DNA of 64,000 nt, taken from NCBI GenBank assembly GCA_002197995.1, contig NGZR01000006.1:1364001-1428000 (forward strand). The letters are read 5' to 3'. Below the pieces are notes generated by a model. It did no database searches. It was not told the origin of the DNA and was given only the letters and a program-made list of their open reading frames with translations. Position numbers and translations under genes: made by a program. The DNA is from Gaeumannomyces sp. JS-464. Lineage: Eukaryota > Ascomycota > Sordariomycetes > Magnaporthales > Magnaporthaceae. This document shows, one piece after another, positions 34,401 to 43,333 of the stretch; the stretch's first letter is position 1, and each line of letters starts with the position of its first letter.

Positions 34401-36190
34401 TAAACCCAACGAGCTTATATTAAACTTTTTTTAAAATAAAGGTTTTAACGATAATAATTAACGCAAAGTTAAGCACGTTTTACAAATAGCCAAGGCAGTT
34501 ATAAAAAAGGATTTACGCTTTTAATTTATTAAGCACTATAAGGAAAACCCCGTATTTTACAAATTAATCCGGGAACTCGCAACCCTTCGTCCCGGTAAAA
34601 AAACCTTTTAAGCATAAGGACGTGCTAAATGCTTTAAAAACCAGGCACCCCTTCCGTGTTATCGATAGCTTATTATATAATAGGGATAACAACGGAGTTA
34701 AACGCATAGTTATCCTTTTCCTTTTGGTAAAACCTTTTTAAAAAAAAGCCTATAATTATAAGTACCACTTCGGCCGTTATAAAATAACAAATGCATTTGC
34801 AAAAGTGCATTTCCGGTCCAAAAAACGCCAAATCGATTAATATATTAAGCATTGCCACGTTTGTGGCATAAACCAAATCGACAATTAAAAGCTTATCGGG
34901 ACCTTTTAACTTATCCAGGCCTTTACGAAGCCGATAAGCGTGCTGGCTATGGATTTTATCACGGCTTTACTTACGGTACTGTTAGCTAACACCCTTTAGC
35001 AGTTAAGCATTTATAACGCTTATAATGCCTTTTTAACGGTTACAAATAAAACCTTTAAGCGAACCATTTTAATCCTTAGCCACAACTTTTACGGCGCTAA
35101 ACATTAGGCATCCCTTTTGCTGCGACACTTCCTAATAGCCGACTAGCCCTGCCCCCGTGCCATTATTTCTAATAGGGATGCTAAATTTACTGGTACCTTT
35201 TAGAAAACCTTTTGGAAAGGCTTTGGTACCAAATTGGCTATAATAACGGCCTACCACCTTTAAGCTAATGGCTAATCCGAAAGGAAAAACCAACTTATAA
35301 AGCTAGCTTTACGCTTTTACGCTTAAAAGCATTTTAGCAATTAGGTTAATATACTTTTAGCATTTTAGTAAAACATTAATAACTTTACCATATTAGCTAT
35401 AAACTGTTCGCCGCACAAGTTTCTTTTCGAATTTAAACTCCTAAGCCTTATTACTCGCCTAACTAACTCGGATCCCAAAAATACCCCTAATTTCCAGTAC
35501 GTTAAGAAGCACTTCCGATAGGAAGCCTAATACGTTATAAACCTTACTATTTCCGAAATAAAAAGGATTTACGATAATAAGCACCGCTATAAAAAGTTTA
35601 ACGTTGGAAATTAAGTTTGGCTAAAAATGGGCACGGCTTATAAGCCGCGTGGTGGTATAAACAAATAACAAAACGGCCTTTTTTCGTTAAAAGCCTTACA
35701 CTATTAAAAAGAAAGTTTCCTTGTTGGCTTACAAGCTAAACCTACCTTGCAACGGCACCCGAATTTACCTTGTAATTTTTATCCAGCACTTGTTTTAGTA
35801 CAAAAGCGCTAACGATCCCTATTAGCGTATGCCGCCGCCCCCGAACCGGTTAACTACGCTTTTAAAACCGACGAATTCGATAATCCTAGCAATTTTAACG
35901 ACCAATCGTTTAAAGTTAAACGCATTACTAACAAAAGGATTAAACGTGGTGGCTTTGTAAAGTACTTCGTAATTTGGAAGGGCTACGGCGAGCACGAAAG
36001 CCAGTGGCTGCGGTTTTCGGAACTTACGCACGCCCTTAAAGTCGTTAAAGCTTTCGAAAAGTCCTAGGAAACCTTACTCGCCTTACAAGGCAAGGCTAAC
36101 GTTACCAGGCCTTTCCTTAAAGCTAACGACGGCGGACCAAAAGTGTTAGCACCGGCCAAACGCGACCGAGGAAGCCACGGAAAAAATGCG
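28440..36190 (+). pseudogene. Gypsy gag-pol remnant with C-terminal chromodomain
   Basis: Readable blocks: reverse transcriptase YRYFIDDIIIFS at about 32897-32931, the catalytic 'Y/FxDD' site; RNase H LYLQIDKSFKRGFKVMVFQ near 33400-33460; the RNase H end FNLMPDALSRFPA near 34340-34375; an integrase zinc-binding CHVCG near 34855-34870; an integrase core start MDFITALLTVLLA near 34950; and a chromodomain YFVIWKGYGEHESQWLR near 35965-36015. Chromodomains of this element class bind methylated histone H3 and steer integration to heterochromatin. The many TAA/TAG codons and frameshifts make the element dead. RNase H is split by the SINE-like insert near 33.7-34.1 kb. Confidence 0.75.
33717..34100 (+). 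mobile_element. Probable SINE with tRNA-Cys-like head
   Basis: At 33717 the sequence starts GGGCCCTAAGCTTAGTGG, like the acceptor and D-arm of a tRNA. It continues with an anticodon loop TTGCAAA (anticodon GCA, Cys) and a T-arm region GGTCGCCAATTCGAC resembling an RNA polymerase III B box. Order and spacing follow a tRNA of about 72 nt. The piece is markedly less AT-rich than the Gypsy element and separates two parts of its RNase H. Some stems no longer pair, so a functional tRNA is unlikely. The 3' end, near 34100, is a guess; repeated AAGGTARGT units occur at 33968-34085. No target-site duplication was settled. Confidence 0.5.
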
Positions 36191-36283
36191 GCCTAATAAA
36201 AGCTTAAAACGCTTAAAAAGCGAGGATTTTTACCTGTACTATTAGCATTAAAAACAATGCCGTCTTTTTAAAAGGCCGGCACT

Positions 36284-36499
36284 TATTACGGCCAGTAAGG
36301 CCCTCGTTAATAGCTAAAAGTGCGGGGCTTATGGAAACCCGCAGCCTTTATCGCGGATAAAGGCGGGCCTTATTAGCGGCCCTTTACAAAATTGGGGATA
36401 TCCTAATTTTGTGCAAGTCGGGCTTTCCGGGCTTCCCTTTTTAAAACAACAATCGACTTTACTGCTAACGTTTACTTTGCCTGCCTAACAGCCCTAATA
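36284..36499 (+). repeat. Gypsy 3' LTR
   Basis: This is the partner of 27949-28164. The ends have become TA...TA by mutation. GTTAA follows directly at 36500-36504. Confidence 0.8.
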
Positions 36500-36539
36500 G
36501 TTAAAACGTTTAGTAATTTCGCGAAAAGCATTTTTCGCG

Positions 36540-36969
36540 TTTTACAATTAGGGGTTTGCTCCTAATGTAAAGCACTTCGGGGGTAAAAAGGATAGTATTG
36601 CTAGTGCTAGTGGATAAAAGATTACGTAATTTAAAAGGACAATTTAATTGCTTGCCCCAGGGGATATTTGGGAGCTAACTTAGGTTAACTAATGCCGAAG
36701 CCTTAATTAAAGCTACCTAAAACAGTAGGAAATCCATCCTTTATATACACACTGCCTTTTCCTTAGTAGTTTTTAAATTTGTAGCTTTGTTTTTGGCTTA
36801 CCATAAATTTACAAATCCCTTTTGGATTTGTCGCTTTGTCTTTTAGCTTTTACAAATCCATAAATCCTTTTTAGGTTACGTGATTCCACGTGTCCTGGTG
36901 CGGGGCAAAGGCACCACTTGGGCCCTTTTCCCGTCCTGCTGCCCTGAAGCTTGCATGCTGGTCGTAACA
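36540..36969 (-). repeat. Solo LTR, family A, copy 3 (inverted)
   Basis: This is the reverse complement of the family at 12097-12511 and 27395-27824, flanked by TCGCG on both sides (36535-36539 and 36970-36974). It inserted independently of the copy at 27395, with a different duplication, into LINE copy 2. Confidence 0.78.
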
Positions 36970-39552
36970 TCGCGTTGCAGTTCGGGCTAATAACCTCGTA
37001 ACACGCTAGGGCTACTTTTAAAAAAGCGGCCACCGATTTAACGGCGTGCGTAGTTTATAAAGTGGAACAAGCTTTTTAAAAGGGCAAAACGGCCGCTTTT
37101 ATTACTATAAACGTATAAAAAGCTTTTAACGCCGTACTTTGTTAAAAGCTTTTTTAAAAGCTATTAAACCAAAGGTGGAACTTAACGCTCGTACTATAAG
37201 TATTATCGTTCGCAAAAAATAGGGTAGTTAAAATGCATTTAAAAAACGCTATAACACCCTTTTTTCCTTAAACTGTAAGTTATTTTAAAAGTTACCAGCT
37301 TTACCGGTCTTTTTTATGCTTTATATGGTCGAAATCCTATTTAAAGCGAAAAAGGTAAAGTACGAATATACGGACGATATAAGCATTTGCGTAACGGGTA
37401 GCACCCCGAAAAAGTGCTTTTGTAAAATAAAAACTACGATAATGAAAATCCTACGTTAAAGTAGGATTAATAAAGTTGCTTTCGACCTGGGAAAATGCGA
37501 ATTTATATATTTTTTAAGCAAAAAAATCTTATAACCCCGGCGGTTACGGCGAAAGGCTTTACCATACGGCAAACTGCAAAAGTTTTACGGTGGTTAAAAG
37601 TTTTTTTTAACCAAAAGCTTAACTTTAAAACCCATGTTAATAATAGGGCTGTAAAAGCCTAAAGCGTTGCTAACCACCTTTGAAAGCTTATTTATTCAAT
37701 GGGAAAAATACCAGCGCATTCGGTTTATAAAGCCGTTACGATAGTTATAATCCCTACGGTTTCATACGGCCGAAATGTAATATAAAGGCAAATCCAAACT
37801 ACACCCGTATAAACTAGCACAGTATTAACGTACTTGTTAAAATTACTTAATCGAACGGGTTAATAAAATTTTAACCGCGTCTTTCCAGGCAATGGTACCA
37901 GTTTGGAAAACCGTACCGATAAACGCTTTACATTACGAATTTGGCATTCCAAACGCTAAAGTGCTTTTAAAACAAATCCGCTTTCGTTTTGCGGCCCGTA
38001 TTTATACGGTTTTAAAAGATTGCTTTTTAGCCGCAGCGGTTAAGCCGATTTTTAACGCCCGAAAGCTTAAGGCAAACCTGCTTGGCAAGCTTACAACCTC
38101 GTTGCAAAGGACGGCCAAACTTTTCCCAGCGTGCGTTCGGCCGGCTTACCTCCTTTACAAATACACGAGGTTTACAATGGTTACATAAAAAAAACAAGCA
38201 GCCGCTAAAGCATTTATAGCGTAGTTTCGTACCCTTCCACCTACCGACGTTATAATATATAACGACGGGTTTAAAGCAAAAAATAAAGCAGTTAAATACG
38301 GTTAGGTAATCCACTAAGCCGGTTAACGCAAACTTTCCAGGCACGGCAGGTTAACGCACTTTACGGAAGTATTCGACGGGGAAGCGGAAGGGGGCCGGAT
38401 AGGCCTTCGTAAAGCTGTTTAAAACTTCCGTAATTGCATTTTCCATTTATGCTTTAATAACATTTCGGCAACCAACGGCTTTTTAACTACGGCTTTTAAC
38501 AGCTTATAAAAGGCTTTTAAAAAAAAGTCCACTATTTTATGGATAAGCACCGCGTTTACGTACAATAATCCCCAGGCTATATAAAGATTCCCGAAAACGA
38601 AAAGGTAAACGCGGAAGCAAAGTTGGGATCGGTTTTACCAATACCCTAACACTTTAAACCAACGGTGGCCGAAATAAAAGCTTTAGCCCGGAAAATTGCC
38701 TGGGACGCCTGGAACGCGTAGTTCGAGGATAACTTTTTAACACGGTATAGGGCTATAAGCCTCCCGCCAGCACCACGGCACGCACCCGAAGCTTTACAGT
38801 TATACCGGAGGGTATTATAGCGGTTAATAGCCGCACGCACAAAGCACGGGGATTTCGATTGGTACCACCGAAAATTCGGACACGAGGACGATAACCCGTG
38901 CCGCTATGGCAAAAACAAATGCCTTTCCCACTTTGTATTTTGCAGGTTAGCTAAAGCGGTGGAAAACAAATGGCTTACGGCGGACCTTTTCCCGGCTTTT
39001 AATAAGCCCGGGTATTAAAAACGGCTATTTTAAAAGCCCTTCCTTTTTGCTTCATTCGTAAAGGCTACCAACTATTTCACTATCGCCGGGCGATAATAAC
39101 GGGCTTTAATAAGCCTATGCATAACCTTTTCCCTTTTCTTTTATACCCTTTTTCTTTTGTATTTGTTACTTTAACCGAACTAACATTAGGCTCGTTAGTT
39201 TCCCGCACATCCGGCCGGGCCTAAGGGTGGTTCCAAAAACCTCCCCGCCCAAACCTGGCCCTACCCCTCATCCGGCACACCCGCCGGCCGACAGCATTAC
39301 TACCACCCGCAGCGCTTACAGCGCCCCGGCGTTTACACGCCCTACTGCTGATCGCCCGCTTACCAACAAGGAGCGCCGGAACGCGGCCCGACCCCCGTGT
39401 GCCTTCGGGTTTAATCTGTTAGCCGCCTCGATAGCAGAACTATAGCCTGGTGTAGATAAGCTTAGGTAGCGCTAGCACGTCGTATGCCCCTTGGGAGGCA
39501 GGGACTGGTAGATCCCGACTATACCGACGTTAAATAAACTCACTCACTCACT

Positions 39553-40249
39553 CCTCCTCCTCCCTTGTCCTTCGCCTCTCTCCGGGCTGTCGCTCCGTCC
39601 AGCGCGTTGAGTGCCCGTATGAACCGTGTGGTAGCGTCGTTTGCTTCATTTTCGGGGTCAAATGCACTAGAGGGCGTCGCGTGTTCGCATTGACCTTCTC
39701 CTGTCTTTCCCTTCTGGGTTCGCTCGGTGGGATATCAAATTATCTGCCAGTAAAACGCTGTAGAAGCCGGCTGCCCAGTAAAGCGGCCAAAAGATGGGTG
39801 GAGCGGCCGCTAATTTAAGCGCGCGTGCAAGACGACATGGAGGAGCAGGGGCCTCCAATCCTAGCACACAAATGTGCAGCCGCGCGCCCGGAACGGACGG
39901 CCTCCTGCTGTAGCACGGATTTACAGCACGTGTCGCGCCTGCATGTCAAATCTATCGAGCGCAATTTGGATGGGATTGAGCGCACAACTGTGCATGCGCG
40001 CCAGCCACCCGCACACGTGCCGTGGACGCCCTGCCATTGGCCCCTTGCCCCCGAAATTTGCAATTGGAAAAAGGGTCTATTACCCCATGATTGGGGAGCC
40101 TCAACACACGGCAATCTACCTATCCTTTGTCGCCATGCACCTTGGGGAGATTTTCCCGCCCACACAAATACGATGCCATCCCCATCTATCCTTGGTGCAA
40201 TACAGCATGCTAGAAGCCCTACAGCGAGAATCCTTGAGTTTGATGCTCC
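39553..40249. other. Intergenic, no gene seen
   Basis: This is the boundary between repeat and gene-rich DNA. Open frames at 39815-40320 lack motifs and overlap on both strands, so none is called. Confidence 0.4.
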
Positions 40250-41678
40250 TCAACACCGCTGAAAGACGCCAAGGCCGGGAGCAGTCGCGGCAAGCAACTG
40301 CTCCAGCTGCTTCGGTGTAAGTGATGCAGCCTCGACGGGCGACATCTGCGAGACCTCTGCATCCATATGCGCGACCACAGCGCGAAGCTCGCCCATGTTA
40401 GTGGAGGAATAGTTCTCGGCACTTTGGAGGGCTTGCGCCTGCAGGAGCGGCGCCGCCGCAGCCTCCTTCTGGCGTATCTGGGCCAGAACGTAGTCCAGCA
40501 GGCCGTCGGGGTGGTCACGCGGCTTGATGGCGGGAATGATCCCAACGCCCTCGTCGCCCCGGACGAGCACCTGGATGATCTCCTCGGCGTCAGGCAGCAG
40601 CGGCGACGGCGCAGACGCGCAGCACGACCCCGCCGAAGCCCGCCTTGGTCTCGGCGTACTCGGACATGGAGGCCCGGTTCAGGCAGTCGGAGACGAGTGT
40701 CCAGGCCAGGCCGCGCTGCGTCTTGATGGCCCCCATCTCCTGCTGCGCCACCTCAACGTCCCCGCGGAGGCCGGCGCACCGCTCCAGCAGCCGCGCTCCT
40801 TCGGCCAGCGTGCGCGTCTGGCTTTGGATCAGGTTTGAGAGGTCGTTGACCCTGGTCTGGTGCTCCCGGATTCTGGCTTCGGCGTCCCTGAGCCTTTTTC
40901 GCGTCTTTGATATCGTCTCTTCGGTCCTGGCTTTCTCTTTTGTAATTTCCTCAATGATCAGTTTGGTGGCTTGAAGAATGAGAAACACCACAGGGAAGAG
41001 AGAGAAGCCCTTCACATGATTTCAATAATTAGCATCACGCCCATTTGTCGTATGAACCGGAAAATAGGAGGGACTCACAGCATCCAAGCTATCGTATCTA
41101 TGCTTGGCATCCTTCAGCTTCTGCTCGAGCGAAGACAGTGTGCCAGCGAGATGTTGGACTTCTGTCTGCAGCTTCTCGCAGCTTTGCGTTGCTATTGCCA
41201 GTGCTTCTCGCGTTGGGTCGACCTTGGCCAGAAGGCCATTTTGAAGGTCTTTGGCGCTTTTTTGCCAGGTTCCGAGAATAGTGTCAGAGAAGTGGAGTAT
41301 CTGTATGGAGGACGTGTTATTAACATTGAAGACATATGAACAAAGGGGAACCATAAGGGGACTAGCCTCGACGGAGTGAGCGGACGCGATGTCACAACAG
41401 TCCGTTGCTAGGTCTTTCGCACGCTCCCAGTTATGTTGGAGATCCCTCAGGACAGCCAAGACGTTCTCAGGTGGTGGGATAGTCGCACGATAGTCTCCGG
41501 AGATAGCCTCCGCAAGATCTCTTAGAGACGCCATGGCGTGCTTTGTGGCCAACGCAAGATCTTTCTGGAGAGTGATCTCTTGCGCGTGGTATTTGGTCTG
41601 CATGTCCCCGAACTGGGGTGCCAAAGAGCGGAGCCCACTGGCGAGCCGGGAGGACTCCCGAGTCTCTTCTGCTGTCAT
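40250..41678 (-). CDS. Coiled-coil helical protein of unknown function
   Basis: Exon 1 runs from 41678 (ATG, MTAEETRESS) to 41079; a GTGAGT...CAAG intron follows; exon 2 starts at 40969. Near 40640 the frame must change by one missing base (or a 46-nt non-standard intron) to continue to the stop at 40250. The protein, about 430 residues, is almost wholly helical: EITLQKDLALATKHAMASL, then RTEETISKTRKRLRDAEARI with heptad spacing, then a C-terminal part with PDAEEIIQVLVRGDEG. No signal peptide is seen. The exon 1-2 junction is also off by one base. It faces the coiled-coil gene at 43334 across 1.65 kb. Long helices plus a short hydrophobic stretch recall alpha-helical membrane-acting proteins, but no family is established. 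Confidence 0.55.
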
Positions 41679-43333
41679 TTTGGGGGTGGGATTCAGCGAT
41701 GGGGCAATCAAAAAATTCTTTGAGGAGGCCTGTCTGTGTTAGGCCTTTGCAATCACAGCTGCTATAACCTCTCACACAGCTACGGGATCTACCTATTACT
41801 TTATAGCTGTCCGGAAAGAGTACCGTTCACGAAGTGTCTCACTTTCCTTCCCGAGTCCCTGCTATCCGCGTCCACTTCCTGAGCTGAACCAGTTGGCTGG
41901 GGACTCACCGTCTGAACAACCCTATCCCATATGAGCAACCATCGCCTCGTGCCGTGCCAAGCGGCCTTTCCGTGCCAAGCGGCCACTGCGCGGCTCTCAG
42001 CCAGCCTCTTTACACCGACTCTTCGGGCCTAGAACCCAGTCTATGCACTTGCTGCCAATAGTTTGGATGTGATACGGCCTGTCCGTGGCGATTTCCGGAC
42101 CATGGGCAACCCTCACGAAGTTGATATTGATGGTGGACAGTTGGGGCGACGAGAATTTCGAACGCACTACGTTGATAACTTCCGAGATTGCGAGCCGTTC
42201 CGCGTTTCCGGAAGTGGCGCAGCTATGCCCTGGCGTACGCTGTCTGGACGGTCGGAACTAGCTTAACTTGTTTAGCGTGTGACACCCAGAGGTCTAAGCG
42301 CTGGGACTCCCGCCAATCGGGCTGTAACGGAAAGTGACGTAGGTTGTGCCTTGCCTATTCTAGCTAGAGAAGGCGGCCTTGTTTAGCGCCATGCCCACGG
42401 TGCCTCGGCCTCGCCTCTGAATGCTTCCATCCTCGCCACCTAGCCGCTTGCCCGTTTTCCGAGCAGTCCTACGGCCTCGATGGCCTGAAAGATGCGGGGA
42501 GAAAGCTCCGGGAAGTAAGACCCCTGACCAGCTGAGTGACGCTTCGACCGTGGACTGGTTAATAGAGGTCTAGAACTGGAGATTTGCACTCGCCATGGCC
42601 GCGCTAGGTTCTTCTGGGCCGGTTAGCCACGCGCTCCCCCCACACCTCAGCTCATGAAATCATCCCTCCATCTTACGACAAGGCGCTAGTATTCCCGCCA
42701 CCGAGAACGCCCACTGGTCAGGGGCCTACAGATGCTCCCTGTTCGAATGTGCTCAAGACAGCCACTAGCCGCCCGAAGAAGGCGTGTGCCGCCGGCTACA
42801 GCGGAACACGTCAACGATCCAGACCCTGTGTCTAGCTCATCCGGTAGCCGCTAGCGCATCTGATACCCCGAGATAGGTAGGGACTGGCGAGCAATTCCAC
42901 TCGAAAGACTTGAATGTGGCTTCGAAGCGGGTCTGATGTTTTCGAAACTCTGCCTTAGTCCGACACCTCCTGGCTAATATCCCTGTTCCCGCGCGTCATA
43001 CGGCTTTTGGGGGAAAGTACGAGGCTGGCTGAACGAAGGCATGTCGGAAGGAGCGCTGAGAGAGTGCGAAACCTCGCATCTCTTGATGGTCAGAACCGGC
43101 AAAGTCCATGTAGCCCGCTTTGACTTGATAGTACTACCCACGCGGAATTCATGTAACCCCAGAGTATATAGGAACGCGGGATCCTAGATTTCGTCGAAGA
43201 GGAGAAGTGCCTGAGACAGCAAGGAAACAGCTTTCTATCTTTCCATACCTCACTTTTACGCCTGATACAGTGCTCAACCCTCTTCAATCTTGCTTTGAAT
43301 ACGCCTACAGGATCTCCGAAGCCGATTCTCATC
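41679..43333. other. Divergent intergenic region, no gene seen
   Basis: This 1.65-kb interval separates the starts of the two divergent coiled-coil genes and presumably holds both promoters. No frame or repeat is supported. A palindromic AAGCGGCC unit is repeated near 41960-41985. Confidence 0.4.

Larger units (their letters stand above)
27949..36499 (+). mobile_element. Ty3/Gypsy chromodomain retrotransposon (chromovirus), full length
   Basis: The 8551-bp element has two 216-bp LTRs (27949-28164 and 36284-36499) starting TGTTACGG (TATTACGG in the 3' copy) and a perfect 5-bp duplication, GTTAA (27944-27948 and 36500-36504). TGGTAGCAACTCGG, a probable primer-binding site, lies 2 bp after the 5' LTR. 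The interior keeps, in order, gag-like sequence, reverse transcriptase, RNase H, an integrase zinc region and core, and a C-terminal chromodomain, which is the chromovirus layout. The whole element is AT-rich and stop-filled. It carries a SINE-like insertion near 33717. Confidence 0.85.
25790..39030 (+). pseudogene. LINE ORF2 remnant (copy 2), interrupted
   Basis: Surviving blocks include an endonuclease-type KIDVVLMQK near 26070-26100, reverse transcriptase residues TDPKSYRLIALLPCL at 27886-27930, the YxDD region near 37365-37385 (here YTDDI), RNase H residues near 38260-38400, and the terminal CRYGKNKCLSHFVFC near 38900-38945. The frame is destroyed by transitions and by the three LTR-type insertions. 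Order and spacing match copy 1 once the insertions are removed. Confidence 0.65.
23736..39552 (+). mobile_element. Tad1-like LINE, copy 2, heavily mutated and split by insertions
   Basis: The sequence aligns end to end with LINE copy 1: 23736 corresponds to about 3560 and the ACTC tail near 39552 to 9783. Insertions interrupt it at 27395-27824 (solo LTR), 27949-36499 (Gypsy element) and 36540-36969 (inverted solo LTR). LINE segments remain between them at 27825-27948 and 36500-36539. The central part is strongly C-to-T and G-to-A mutated, while about 500 bp at the 5' end (to about 24260) and about 370 bp at the 3' end (from about 39180) are still GC-rich. No target-site duplication was found at the outer ends. 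Confidence 0.8.

Noticed and set aside
27395..36969. Single large element with terminal inverted repeats of about 430 bp
   Set aside because: The inverted copies have different 5-bp duplications and are separated by LINE sequence from the Gypsy LTRs, so they are independent solo LTRs.
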